Of a stretch of 44,310 nucleotides of DNA, positions 36,052 through 44,275 are shown in pieces. The notes beneath the pieces are model-generated. The model had not been told where the DNA came from and searched no databases. It saw only the letters and a list, made by a program, of their open reading frames with translations. This DNA is from Galactobacter sp. (GTDB lineage: Bacteria > Actinomycetota > Actinomycetes > Actinomycetales > Micrococcaceae). Numbering within the stretch: the stretch's first letter is position 1; each line of letters starts with the position of its first letter. A program made the position numbers and the translations under genes. The DNA is taken from NCBI RefSeq assembly GCF_022712295.1, contig NZ_JALAGT010000062.1:1-44310 (forward strand), in the 5' to 3' direction.

Positions 36052-36854
36052 GCCACCACGAAGATCCGACGGAAGGGCAGCGCGGTGAGCTCTTGGCGCT
36101 CGTCGCCCGCGCCGATGGAGCGGGACGGATAGGCCTCCCGCAGGCGCCGCGTGTAGGTCTCGACGTAGGAATCCAGCAGGTCCGGGGCGCGTTCCTCCAG
36201 TGCGGCGAGGGCCGGGCGCAGGCCGGTGCCCCGGACCCACTCCAGGACGGGGTCCGGGCCGGTGAGCCACTGGAGGTAGGTGGTCTCCCATGCGTCCACT
36301 CGAAGGCCACTGTCCATCAGCGCCGAGGCATAGCCCGCCGGGGTGTCCACGCTCTCCGGCCCTCTCAGGACGCCGTGGAGGGCCGTGGCCCACGGACCGT
36401 CGTCCGCGGTCTCCCGCATCAGCCGGTGGCTCGGCGCGTCGAAGTTTCCTGGGACCTGAAAAGCCAGCCAGGCCCCTGAGCGGAGGTCGTTGGCCCAGTG
36501 GTCGAGCAGCTCACGATGGTCGGGTATCCATTGCAGCATCGCATTGCTGACCACGACGTCGGCCTGCGCCACGTCCACGTCGTGGGCGTCCTCGACAGAG
36601 AACTCCAAGCGGCCGCCCCCAGGAGTGCTGCGTTCGAGCGGCCGGGCCGACCGGATCATCTCCTCGGAGGAGTCAAACCCGGTCACGGTGGCCGAAGGCC
36701 ACCGCTGAAGCAACGTGGCTGTGGCAGTGCCGGGACCGCACCCCACGTCGAGCACGGTCCCCGGCGCCGTGGCGCCGACCCGGGCAAGCAACTCGTGGAA
36801 GGGCCGTTCCCTCTGGCTGATGAACTTGGTGTATTGCGTCGGATCCCAGGCCAT
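36039..36854 (-). CDS. tam: Trans-aconitate 2-methyltransferase
   Basis: Tam methylates trans-aconitate, a damaging by-product of the aconitase reaction, with SAM. The 271-residue protein begins MAWDPTQYTKFISQRERPFHELL. It has the SAM-binding motif VLDVGCGPGTATATLL near residues 35-50, GFDSSEEMI, and the NAMLQWIPDH and DLRSGAWLAFQVPGN segments that are typical of Tam. The C-terminus (AYPSRSIGAGDERQELTALPFRRIFVVAT) also fits. The ATG at 36854 is chosen because it gives the normal N-terminus and sits beside a promoter with TTGACC; the open frame to 36992 would run through that promoter. The stop lies in a tandem duplication. Confidence 0.93.
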   Translation of the reverse strand: MAWDPTQYTKFISQRERPFHELLARVGATAPGTVLDVGCGPGTATATLLQRWPSATVTGFDSSEEMIRSARPLERSTPGGGRLEFSVEDAHDVDVAQADVVVSNAMLQWIPDHRELLDHWANDLRSGAWLAFQVPGNFDAPSHRLMRETADDGPWATALHGVLRGPESVDTPAGYASALMDSGLRVDAWETTYLQWLTGPDPVLEWVRGTGLRPALAALEERAPDLLDSYVETYTRRLREAYPSRSIGAGDERQELTALPFRRIFVVATKP

Positions 36855-36860
36855 GCCGCC

Positions 36861-36889
36861 ATCCCACCGCCTCGGGTGCCGACGGTCAA
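36861..36889 (-). promoter_or_regulatory. Candidate tam promoter
   Basis: On the minus strand TTGACC (36889-36884; five of six) is followed by a 17-nt spacer and TGGGAT (36866-36861), then 6 nt to the ATG at 36854. This is the best -35 match in the window and again an almost leaderless layout. Confidence 0.5.
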
Positions 36890-36920
36890 GGGCGGGCAGC
36901 GAGGTGTCGGCTGCCCCCAG

Positions 36921-36926
36921 TAGGCT
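36921..36926 (+). promoter_or_regulatory. Candidate -10 box of the DUF3516 helicase gene
   Basis: TAGGCT is followed by 10 nt (GGGGAGCATC) and the ATG at 36937. GGGGAG at 4 nt from the ATG could be a ribosome site on read-through RNA, or the mRNA has a 2-4 nt leader. Confidence 0.4.
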
Positions 36927-36936
36927 GGGGAGCATC

Positions 36937-39480
36937 ATGAACCTCGCAGACCGCGTCCCTTCGGCGCCCACCTCCCGCCTCCCAGAAGCCACCTATGACG
37001 CCTTCACCGGTTGGGTCTCCGACCGCGGACTGAATCTGTACCCGGCACAGGACGAGTCCGTGATGGAGCTCGTGGGGGGTAACCACGTCATCCTCGCGAC
37101 CCCGACGGGGTCGGGCAAGTCCATGGTCGCGGTGGCCGCCCACTTCGCCGCGATGGCCAGGGGCGAGCGCAGCTACTACACCGCGCCCATCAAGGCGCTG
37201 GTCTCCGAGAAGTTCTTCGACCTGATCTCCATCTTCGGAGCCAAGAACGTCGGCATGGTGACCGGCGACTCCTCCGTGAACCCGGACGCGCCCATCATCT
37301 GCTGCACAGCGGAGATCGTGGCCAACCTCGCCCTGCGCCATGGATCGGAGGCGGACGTGGGTGTGGTCATCATGGACGAGTTCCACTTCTACGCCGATCC
37401 GCAGCGTGGATGGGCGTGGCAGGTGCCGCTGCTGACCCTCCCCCAGGTCCAGTTCCTGCTGCTCTCAGCGACCTTGGGACCCACCGAGTTCTTCGAGAAC
37501 GACCTCGCCGAGCGCACCGGACGCAAGGCCGTCACGGTCTCGGGTGCAGAGCGTCCCATCCCCCTGCACCACCACTGGGGAACCGAGCCCATCCAGGAGA
37601 CCCTGGAGGAACTGGTGAGCACGCACCGCGCGCCGGTGTACGTGGTGCACTTCAGCCAATTGGAGGCCATCGAACGCGCCCAGGGATTGCTCTCGGTGAA
37701 CCTGTGCACCAAGGAGGAGAAGGCGCGCATCGCCGAGTTGCTCGGCGGATTCCGCTTCGCCTCCGGATTCGGCAAGACGCTGTCCAAGATGCTGCGCCAA
37801 GGCATCGGTGTGCACCACGCAGGCATGCTGCCCAAATACCGCCGGCTCGTGGAGCAGCTGGCCCAGGCCGGCCTGCTGAAGGTCATCTGCGGAACGGACA
37901 CCCTCGGTGTGGGTATCAATGTGCCCATCCGGACCGTGCTGATCACGGCCCTGTCCAAGTTCGACGGTGAACGCACCCGGCACCTCACCGCTCGTGAGTA
38001 CCACCAGATCGCTGGTCGCGCCGGGCGCGCGGGCTACGACACCGCGGGCGACGTCGTGGTGCAGGCACCCGAGCACGAGATCGAGAACGCGCGCGCCATG
38101 GCGAAGGCGCGGGGCAAGTTCGGTGACGATCAGAAGAAGTTGAGGCAGGTCAAGAAGAAGTCAGCGCCGCAAGGCTTCGTGTCCTGGTCAGAGAAGACCT
38201 TCGAACGCCTGGTGCACGCAGACCCGGAGCCGCTGACCAGCTCCTTCAAGGTCACCCACTCCATGCTGCTGAACCTGATGGCCCGCGACGGGGACTCGTT
38301 CACCGCCGCAGCGACGCTGCTCACCGACAACCACGAGCCGCCGGTGCGTCGCCGCTCGCACGTGCTTCGGGCCCTCGGCATTCTCCGCGAACTCCTGGCG
38401 ACCGGCGTCGTGGAACGCACCGAGCCGGACCGTTGGGGCAACGTTCTGGCGCTGACCGTGACGTTGCAGGAGAACTTCGCGCTGAACCAGCCGCTCTCCA
38501 GCTTCGCCGTGGCTGCCCTCGACCTCTTCGACCCGGAGGATCCGGCCTACGCCTTGGACGTCCTCACGGTCATCGAATCCACGCTCGAGTCCCCGCACCA
38601 GGTGATCGGCGCCCAGGTACGTTTCGCCAAGGGTGAGGCCATCGCCGCCATGAAGGCAGACGGCGTGGACTACAACGAGCGCATGGCCCGCCTGGACGAT
38701 GTCCACGAGCCGCGCCCGCTGGAGAACCGCCTGCAGCCGGCCTTCGAGCAGTACCGGGAGGGTGCCGGCTGGTTGGCAGATCAGGAGCTCAAGCCCAAGT
38801 CCGTGGTGCGGGACATGTTCGAGCGTGCCTGCGACTTCGGCGACTACATCCGCCTCTACCAGCTGGCCCGCTCCGAGGGCGTACTGCTGCGCTACCTGAC
38901 CGACGCCTACAAGGCCCTGCGCCAGACCGTCCCGCAGGACGAACGCACCGAGGCCCTGCAGGACCTCGTCGCCTGGCTGGGCGAGATCATCGAACAGACC
39001 GACTCCTCCCTGTTGGACGAATGGGAAGCCCTCGCGGCGGGCAGGACGCCTGCGCAGGCGGACGAGGAATTGGCCAAGCAACCGGCCCGTCTCACCGACA
39101 ACGAACGCGCCTTCCGCGTGTTGGTACGCAACCAGCTCTTCCGCAGGGTTCAGCTCTTCGGCCGCGAGGACGACCGCGGCCTGGCCGCGCTGGACCCGGA
39201 CGACGGCTTCGACGCCGATGACTGGGCAGACCTGCTTGACGACTACTTCGCCGACCACGAAGATTTGGACGACGGTCCTGCAGGCCGTTCACCCGCACTG
39301 CTCAAGATCACCCCCGGCAAGGAAACCGATGGCCGACGCGTGTGGCGCTGCCGTCAGACGTTCGCCGATCCCGAGGGGGACCACGACTGGGGCTTCGACG
39401 CCATCGTGGATCTCGATGCCTCTGACGAGGCAGGAGAGGCCGTGGTCCGCGTGACGGGCATGGGACGGCTCGACGGCTGA
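36937..39480 (+). CDS. DExH-box RNA helicase with C-terminal DUF3516 domain
   Basis: The 847-residue protein has a superfamily 2 helicase core: Q-like LYPAQDESVMEL, Walker A ATPTGSGKS at 54-62, motif Ia YTAPIKALVSEKF, motif II MDEFH at 146-150, motif III LLSATLGP, then the C-lobe with IGVHHAGMLPKYR, CGTDTLGVGINVPIRTVL and motif VI QIAGRAGRAGYDT. The order resembles Ski2-like helicases. The C-terminal half, with RDMFERACDFGDYIRLYQLARSEG and YKALRQTVPQDERTEAL, is the DUF3516 region found in actinobacteria. The role is probably RNA turnover or ribosome-related remodelling, not proven. The open frame to 36715 covers the divergent tam gene and is rejected; the ATG at 36937 gives the normal start. 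Confidence 0.93.
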   Translation: MNLADRVPSAPTSRLPEATYDAFTGWVSDRGLNLYPAQDESVMELVGGNHVILATPTGSGKSMVAVAAHFAAMARGERSYYTAPIKALVSEKFFDLISIFGAKNVGMVTGDSSVNPDAPIICCTAEIVANLALRHGSEADVGVVIMDEFHFYADPQRGWAWQVPLLTLPQVQFLLLSATLGPTEFFENDLAERTGRKAVTVSGAERPIPLHHHWGTEPIQETLEELVSTHRAPVYVVHFSQLEAIERAQGLLSVNLCTKEEKARIAELLGGFRFASGFGKTLSKMLRQGIGVHHAGMLPKYRRLVEQLAQAGLLKVICGTDTLGVGINVPIRTVLITALSKFDGERTRHLTAREYHQIAGRAGRAGYDTAGDVVVQAPEHEIENARAMAKARGKFGDDQKKLRQVKKKSAPQGFVSWSEKTFERLVHADPEPLTSSFKVTHSMLLNLMARDGDSFTAAATLLTDNHEPPVRRRSHVLRALGILRELLATGVVERTEPDRWGNVLALTVTLQENFALNQPLSSFAVAALDLFDPEDPAYALDVLTVIESTLESPHQVIGAQVRFAKGEAIAAMKADGVDYNERMARLDDVHEPRPLENRLQPAFEQYREGAGWLADQELKPKSVVRDMFERACDFGDYIRLYQLARSEGVLLRYLTDAYKALRQTVPQDERTEALQDLVAWLGEIIEQTDSSLLDEWEALAAGRTPAQADEELAKQPARLTDNERAFRVLVRNQLFRRVQLFGREDDRGLAALDPDDGFDADDWADLLDDYFADHEDLDDGPAGRSPALLKITPGKETDGRRVWRCRQTFADPEGDHDWGFDAIVDLDASDEAGEAVVRVTGMGRLDG

Positions 39481-39503
39481 CCCACGAGACGGCGCATCGG
39501 CAT

Positions 39504-39509
39504 TAGACT
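39504..39509 (+). promoter_or_regulatory. Candidate leaderless -10 box of the META-like lipoprotein gene
   Basis: TAGACT is followed by exactly 7 nt (TGGATAC) and the ATG at 39517. No ribosome site lies before the ATG. Confidence 0.6.
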
Positions 39510-39516
39510 TGGATAC

Positions 39517-40146
39517 ATGTCGAACTTCGCCACTGCTCGCCGCGTCCGCACCGCGGCCATCATCGCCGCCCCGTTGACCGTCCTGGCCCTGGGTCTGTCC
39601 GCATGCGCCCCGAAGCACATCACCACCATGGACTCCCCCACCCCCAAGGCTTCCGACACCGCACACGCTTCCGCCGCTGCGGAAGAGCACGCGGAGGAGT
39701 CGGAGGAGACCGGGGAGACCTCCGGTTCGGAGACCCTGGCTCCCGAGCCCTCCGAGGCTGCTGCACCCACCGACGCGGCTTCGTTCCTGAAGGCGGAGGA
39801 CGCCACGTACGAGGTGACCTCCTTCACCCTCGACGGTGCCAAGGTCGACCCCGGTACCTTCACCGGGGTGAGCGTCAGCGGTGACGCCACGAGCGACGAC
39901 GGCGCCCTGGTGACCACCATCGGACTCTGCGCGGGCACCGTCTACACGGTGACCACCTCCGGATCCGGGTACACCTTCGACGAGGCGGGCAGCTCCAACC
40001 TGGACAAGTGCGCCGATGACGACGCCGCTACGGTCGCCCAGAGCCTCGACGACGCCCTCAGCGGCGACGTCGACGTGACGGTGAACGGCAACAAGGTGAC
40101 CCTGGCCGGCGCTCAGGGCGAGCTCGTCCTGACCGTGGCCCGCTGA
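39517..40146 (+). CDS. Secreted lipoprotein with META/HslJ-like C-terminal domain
   Basis: The 209-residue product has a basic N-terminus, a hydrophobic segment (residues 12-27) and lipobox LSAC with the lipidated Cys30. A low-complexity linker rich in Ala, Glu, Ser, Thr and Pro follows (about 31-90), probably crossing the peptidoglycan. The C-terminal domain has two Cys residues (GLCAGTVYTV... and LDKCADDDAATVAQSLDDAL) and a late VTVNGNKVTLAGAQGELVLTV, which resembles a META/HslJ domain, although this is a weak match by eye. The function is unknown. The gene appears leaderless; the next gene starts 17 nt after its stop. Confidence 0.85.
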   Translation: MSNFATARRVRTAAIIAAPLTVLALGLSACAPKHITTMDSPTPKASDTAHASAAAEEHAEESEETGETSGSETLAPEPSEAAAPTDAASFLKAEDATYEVTSFTLDGAKVDPGTFTGVSVSGDATSDDGALVTTIGLCAGTVYTVTTSGSGYTFDEAGSSNLDKCADDDAATVAQSLDDALSGDVDVTVNGNKVTLAGAQGELVLTVAR

Positions 40147-40163
40147 GGAGTCCGCACCACACG

Positions 40164-41501
40164 ATGACGTTCGCACGCCCCGCCACGCCCCTGTCCACCT
40201 CGACGCCCCGGGCCTGGCGGGGCGTCGTCACGTCCGGGCACCATTTCGAGGTGCCCTTGGTCCACGCCGAACCGTCGCGCGGTTCCCTGCGCGTGTTCGC
40301 ACGCACCGCCCGCGCCGACGAGCCCGGCGCGGAGCGCCGCCCATGGCTCGTCTTCCTCCAGGGCGGCCCCGGCATGGCCGCACTCAGGCCCGACGGCGGT
40401 GCTTCCGGCTGGCTCGCCACCCTCCTTCCGCACTTCCAGGTCGTTTTGCTCGACCAACGCGGAACGGGGCTGTCCTCCCCCATCGACGCGCGTTCCATCG
40501 CGGCCGTGGGCAATCTCGATGCTCAGGTCGAGTACCTTTCGCACTTCCGTGCGCCGGACATCGTCGCGGATGCCGAGGCGGTTCGGCAGGGCCTCGGGAT
40601 CGAATCCTGGTCCACGCTCGGCCAGTCCTACGGCGGGTTCATCACCCTGTCCTACCTCTCCTTCGCCCCAGAGCACCTGGACCGCAGCCTCATCACGGCG
40701 GGCCTGGGCAGCATGAGCGGGGACGCCACCGACGTCTACCGAGCCACGTATCGGCGGATCGGGGAACGCGAGGACGAGTTCTTCGCCTGGCACCCGGAGG
40801 ACGAGGAACGCCTGGCCGAGGTGTACGACGTCGTGCGTTCACGCCGCGCCGCCGGCGCGCCGGAACGGCTGGCCGACGGTGGCGAGGTCACCGAGACCAC
40901 GGTGGCGCACCTGGGCATGATGCTGGGTGGGAACACCCGGGTGCAGGGGCTTCACCACGCGTTGGAGGAGGCCGTGGTGACCATCGCGGGAGAACGCAGG
41001 CTCTCCGCAGCCTTCCTCTCCACGCTCGCCGCACAGTTCGATCACTTGGCCTCACCGCTGTACTGGCTGCTCCAGGAGTCCATCTATTCCGAAGGTGCCG
41101 CCACGGACTGGGCCGCCGACCGGGTACGTCGCGAGGACTTCCCGCAGTATGTTCCGGACGCGGAACGCCCACGGTTGCTCGGCGAGCACGCCGTCCCGCA
41201 GGATTTCGACGAGGTGCCGTCCCTGCGTCCGGTCCGGGATCTGGCCCACGCGCTGCATGCAACCACGCAGTGGGGCCCGCTATACGACCGAGAGCAGCTG
41301 GCACGCAATTGCGTCCCAGTGGCTGCAGCCGTGTACACACCTGATATCTACGTGGACCGGGAACTGTCCCTGACCACTGCGGCGCAGGTGAGCGGCCTGC
41401 AGGTCTGGGAGAGCCCCGATTATCACCACGACGGGATCCGGGACGATCCGGACACCATCCTGCCCCAGCTGTTCACCAGGACCGGGGTCGCCGGCGCCTG
41501 A
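40164..41501 (+). CDS. Alpha/beta hydrolase of the proline iminopeptidase type (S33 family)
   Basis: The 445-residue protein has the S33 peptidase pattern: an oxyanion motif LQGGPG near 65-70, LDQRGTGLSSP near 96-106, the nucleophile Ser155 in GQSYGGF, a candidate Asp in DIYVDRELS and His in YHHDGIR. These families remove N-terminal proline or other residues from small peptides. The length fits the longer actinobacterial proline iminopeptidases. No signal peptide is seen, so it is probably cytoplasmic. It follows the lipoprotein gene by 17 nt; GAGGAG is 13 nt from the ATG, which is long, so initiation may depend on coupling. Confidence 0.9.
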   Translation: MTFARPATPLSTSTPRAWRGVVTSGHHFEVPLVHAEPSRGSLRVFARTARADEPGAERRPWLVFLQGGPGMAALRPDGGASGWLATLLPHFQVVLLDQRGTGLSSPIDARSIAAVGNLDAQVEYLSHFRAPDIVADAEAVRQGLGIESWSTLGQSYGGFITLSYLSFAPEHLDRSLITAGLGSMSGDATDVYRATYRRIGEREDEFFAWHPEDEERLAEVYDVVRSRRAAGAPERLADGGEVTETTVAHLGMMLGGNTRVQGLHHALEEAVVTIAGERRLSAAFLSTLAAQFDHLASPLYWLLQESIYSEGAATDWAADRVRREDFPQYVPDAERPRLLGEHAVPQDFDEVPSLRPVRDLAHALHATTQWGPLYDREQLARNCVPVAAAVYTPDIYVDRELSLTTAAQVSGLQVWESPDYHHDGIRDDPDTILPQLFTRTGVAGA

Positions 41502-41516
41502 CGACTCGGGTCGGGA

Positions 41517-42407
41517 TCAGTTGCACGGCTCGTAGACGTATCCGTCCTCGTCCGGCGTGAGCAGGTCGCGGTCCCTCAGGATCATGAGTTCCGGCGCACC
41601 GTGCTTCTTGCACATCTCGGAGAAGGACGTCGGAAGGTTGTCCGTGTACTCCACGTCCACGACCTGCGTGCCGTAGGCGCTCGAGTACTGAGCACACTCC
41701 TCGTTCGCAGCGCATTCCTCCGCCACGACCAGGTCGAAGCCCGCGCTCCGTTTCAGTTGAGTCGACCGTTCGGCGACATTCTTCTGAGCGGCCGCGAGCC
41801 CGGACTCGTGGGACACCTCCACGAGGCTCTTGGCCAGTGCGGCGTTGTGCTCGTACTTCAGGGCCTTGCCTGAGCGGGTGTAGGAATCGAGGTTGTCGAA
41901 CTCCACCGCTGCGTAGCCGCTACGCGCGCACCCCTTGATCCAGGGGGTCAACACCTTCACGATGTCCGCCCGCTTGCTCGCGGTGGACGTATCGAGCAGG
42001 ATCTCATCCGGCCAGTCCGGGTCCGTGACCGGGTTGCCGTTCTTCTTCAACAACAGCGAGGACTTCCAGAGCTTGGTGTCACCCGGCTGGGTCTGGAAGG
42101 CGTTGACGTAACAGATCGAGTATCCGTCTTCCAACGGGGCCGCGCTTCGATCCCGCGCCACGACGCCCACGCCGTCGGGCGCGTCGTAGGCGCCACCCAG
42201 CTGGTAGTCGAAGCCCGTGCCCGTCGGGACCGGGGACACGGATGAGTCGGCGCCGGACACCGCGGTGATGGACGCTGGGGAGTCGGAACCGTCATCTGAC
42301 GCGGCGCCCGATGCACCGGCGCAGCCGACGATCCCGAGCACCAGCGCCCCCGCTCCGAGGATGGCGACGACGCTGCTGACGAAAGACGACGATTCACGAA
42401 GATTCAC
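41517..42407 (-). CDS. Lipoprotein with GH114-type endo-alpha-1,4-polygalactosaminidase domain
   Basis: The product is about 296 residues, with a hydrophobic signal (about residues 12-26) and lipobox IVGC with Cys29, then a Ser/Asp/Ala linker. The globular part matches GH114: FDYQLGGAYDAP, ICYVNAFQTQ, the EILLD and GYAAVEFDNLDSYTRSGKAL segments, and the EECAANEECAQY and DVEYT endings. GH114 enzymes cleave galactosaminogalactan-type polymers, so exopolysaccharide or biofilm degradation is inferred. The start is uncertain: GTG 42407 lies 7 nt after TACGCT, while GTG 42413 adds two residues. It is convergent with the iminopeptidase gene and 14 nt after the terC stop. Confidence 0.86.
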   Translation of the reverse strand: MNLRESSSFVSSVVAILGAGALVLGIVGCAGASGAASDDGSDSPASITAVSGADSSVSPVPTGTGFDYQLGGAYDAPDGVGVVARDRSAAPLEDGYSICYVNAFQTQPGDTKLWKSSLLLKKNGNPVTDPDWPDEILLDTSTASKRADIVKVLTPWIKGCARSGYAAVEFDNLDSYTRSGKALKYEHNAALAKSLVEVSHESGLAAAQKNVAERSTQLKRSAGFDLVVAEECAANEECAQYSSAYGTQVVDVEYTDNLPTSFSEMCKKHGAPELMILRDRDLLTPDEDGYVYEPCN

Positions 42408-42414
42408 GTACACA

Positions 42415-42420
42415 AGCGTA
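42415..42420 (-). promoter_or_regulatory. Candidate leaderless -10 box of the GH114 gene
   Basis: TACGCT on the minus strand is followed by 7 nt (TGTGTAC) and a GTG at 42407. It lies just after the terC stop at 42422, so GH114 may have its own promoter within the terC-GH114 unit. Confidence 0.45.
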
Positions 42421-42421
42421 G

Positions 42422-43507
42422 TCAGTGATCCCCTGTGCTCCGGACCGGCTCCGTTGCATCACTGCGCTCAGGCTCGGCCGACGCAGTCTGTTGGTGCAGC
42501 GATTCTCCCTTGGCACGCAATGCCGCCATCTTCTTGCCCTGCGGGGACAGCAGCGAGGTCACCACGCTGAGGCCAATCACCCCTACGATCACCACCAGGG
42601 ACAACGCGGTACTGATCTCAGGCACCGGAACGTGGTGCCCACCGTTGACGAAGGCCAACTCGTTGTGGCCCAGAGCGTGCAACACCAGCTTCACGCCGAT
42701 GAAGCCGAGCACAATGGCGATGCCGTAGCTCAAGTAGATCAGCCGATCCAACAGGCCGCCGAGCAGGAAGTAGAGCTGGCGCAGTCCCATCAGCGCGAAG
42801 AGGTTGGCCGTCATGACGATGAACGGGTCCTGGGTGATGCCGAAGATCGCCGGAATCGAATCCACGGCGAACATCAGGTCGGTGAGACCCAAGGCCAGGA
42901 TCACGGCCAGAACCGGGGTGAACCGCTTCACGCCGTCCACCACGGTGCGGGTGCGCATGCCGTCGAACTCCTGCACCACGTTCAGTCTCCGGGACAGCTT
43001 CTGCGCGATGCCCTCCTTCTGAGGCTCGGGTTCGCCCGTGGCCGAGGTGACGTGGCGGCGTTCAGCGACCGCGGAGCGGAACTGGTGGACAGCGGTGAAG
43101 AGGAGGAAGGCGCCGAAGAGGTAGAAGACCCAGGAGAAGCGGGCGATCACGCCGGCACCGATGAGGATGAAGACCGCACGTAGCACCAGCGCGATGATGA
43201 TGCCGACAAGCAGGATCCGCTGCTGCAATTCACGAGGTACGGCGAAGCCGGAGAGGATCACGATGAAGACGAAGAGATTGTCGATGGACAACGAGTATTC
43301 GGTGAGCCAACCGGTGAGGAACTCGGTGGCCGGGCCACTACCTTCCAACCACCACATCAGCCCGAAGAAGACGATGGCGAGGCCGGTGTAGGCCGACACC
43401 CAGACCGCCGATTCCTTCATGGACGGAGTGTGGGGCCTGAGGGTGACATAGAGGAGATCCAGGATAATGACCAGGATCAGGACGGCAATGGAGACGGTGG
43501 CGAACAA
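42422..43507 (-). CDS. TerC/Alx family integral membrane protein
   Basis: TerC-family proteins are multi-span membrane proteins linked to metal export, Mn2+ handling or tellurium resistance. The 361-residue protein has about eight or nine hydrophobic helices. It has the family motifs EYSLSIDNLFVFIVIL near residues 70-85 and LTDLMFAVDSIPAIFGITQDPFIVMTAN, with membrane Asp residues typical of metal transport, then FALMGLRQLYFLLGG. The last about 45 residues are hydrophilic and look disordered. The start is TTG at 43507 with AAAGG 8 nt upstream. It is preceded by a leader with several inverted repeats. Confidence 0.93.
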   Translation of the reverse strand: MFATVSIAVLILVIILDLLYVTLRPHTPSMKESAVWVSAYTGLAIVFFGLMWWLEGSGPATEFLTGWLTEYSLSIDNLFVFIVILSGFAVPRELQQRILLVGIIIALVLRAVFILIGAGVIARFSWVFYLFGAFLLFTAVHQFRSAVAERRHVTSATGEPEPQKEGIAQKLSRRLNVVQEFDGMRTRTVVDGVKRFTPVLAVILALGLTDLMFAVDSIPAIFGITQDPFIVMTANLFALMGLRQLYFLLGGLLDRLIYLSYGIAIVLGFIGVKLVLHALGHNELAFVNGGHHVPVPEISTALSLVVIVGVIGLSVVTSLLSPQGKKMAALRAKGESLHQQTASAEPERSDATEPVRSTGDH

Positions 43508-43665
43508 GTCACGCGCCTTTCGGGAGTTTTGGATACGGCCATGAGCCGTACGTCTTCCCGCCTGTCCCGGATGTTCGAAACCATGGGTCAGGCCGTTTCA
43601 CCCGGCTGGACGTCGTCGTCCTAGCGTGCTGACGGATGAGGCGTTGAAGGGTACTCCCGTACGTT
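43508..43665 (-). promoter_or_regulatory. Structured leader upstream of terC
   Basis: If TAGGCT at 43678-43673 is the -10 box, terC has a leader of about 158 nt. The minus strand shows small stems: GGACG-ACGA-CGTCC near 43610-43623, GCCG...CGGC near 43591-43605, and TACGGC-TCATG-GCCGTA near 43532-43548. CGGGAGTA near the 5' end recalls part of the yybP-ykoY manganese riboswitch, but the other conserved parts are not visible. Confidence 0.35.
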
Positions 43666-43672
43666 GCGGACA

Positions 43673-43678
43673 AGCCTA
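43673..43678 (-). promoter_or_regulatory. Candidate -10 box of terC
   Basis: TAGGCT on the minus strand, with a poor -35 (CTGAAA, 16 nt away). It lies just after the stop of the unrecognised membrane-protein gene (43697). Confidence 0.35.
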
Positions 43679-43696
43679 CCGGATCGTGGTGGGGTT

Positions 43697-44260
43697 TCAG
43701 GCACTGAACTTCTTGAACAACCCGTGCTCCAGCGCTGCGTGGAACTGATCGTGCTTGTGATCGCGGAGCTCGAGCACGTCGGGAGGCGCAGCGTCCTTGG
43801 CAATCTTGGGTGTGATGGCCAGGTAAGTGACCCTCTCGCCGTCCGTGGGCCAGTAGAGATGTAGTTGATGCAGTGCGTTCCCGTTGGGGCGCTCTTCCAC
43901 CTTCAGTGGCGTGTAATAGAGGACGTCACCCGTGGCCAGTCGCCTCCATGCTTCCTCGGCGTCCTCCCGCAAGGGCAGCTTGCGGCTGTTCAGCCCCCGG
44001 CCATCCCGGAGGGCCCATTCCTTGGCGTCACCGGCCCACTTGCGCATCGTAAAGAAGCCGACAGCGCCGGCCACCACCAGGATCAGGCCGATCACGAGGT
44101 AGCTTGTGGATCCCCGAGTCAGAAACCAGGCAGCGACCAACAGGAACAGTACCGGCTGCGTCCAGGCGAGGATCCGGCCGTTCTTCGCGAGACGTGCCGA
44201 AGGAACCGTCTGGAAAAGGTCCGGCCTGGACGCCAACGCCAACTCGTCTTGAAGTGTCAT
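43697..44260 (-). CDS. Small two-helix membrane protein, function unknown
   Basis: I do not recognise this 187-residue protein. Two hydrophobic helices (about residues 33-48 and 53-72) follow a 30-residue N-terminus and are joined by a very short turn (TRGSTS). This forms a hairpin that leaves both ends on the same side, probably the cytoplasm. The remaining about 110 residues form a soluble domain rich in aromatic residues (DVLYYTPLKVEERPNGNALHQLHLYW, ERVTYLAITPKIA, HKHDQFHAALEHGLFKKF). The base composition is like the neighbours. The ATG at 44260 lies 9 nt after TAGTGT. Relation to terC is only by position. Confidence 0.8.
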   Translation of the reverse strand: MTLQDELALASRPDLFQTVPSARLAKNGRILAWTQPVLFLLVAAWFLTRGSTSYLVIGLILVVAGAVGFFTMRKWAGDAKEWALRDGRGLNSRKLPLREDAEEAWRRLATGDVLYYTPLKVEERPNGNALHQLHLYWPTDGERVTYLAITPKIAKDAAPPDVLELRDHKHDQFHAALEHGLFKKFSA

Positions 44261-44269
44261 GGTGTGTCC

Positions 44270-44275
44270 ACACTA
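44270..44275 (-). promoter_or_regulatory. Possible -10 box of the 44260 gene
   Basis: TAGTGT on the minus strand, 9 nt before the ATG at 44260, with no ribosome site between. A -35 would lie near or beyond 44290, where nothing clear is seen. Confidence 0.35.

Noticed and set aside
43508..43665. Firm call of a yybP-ykoY manganese riboswitch before terC
   Set aside because: Only a CGGGAGTA-like piece is seen; the paired conserved loop is missing by eye, so only a candidate leader is reported.
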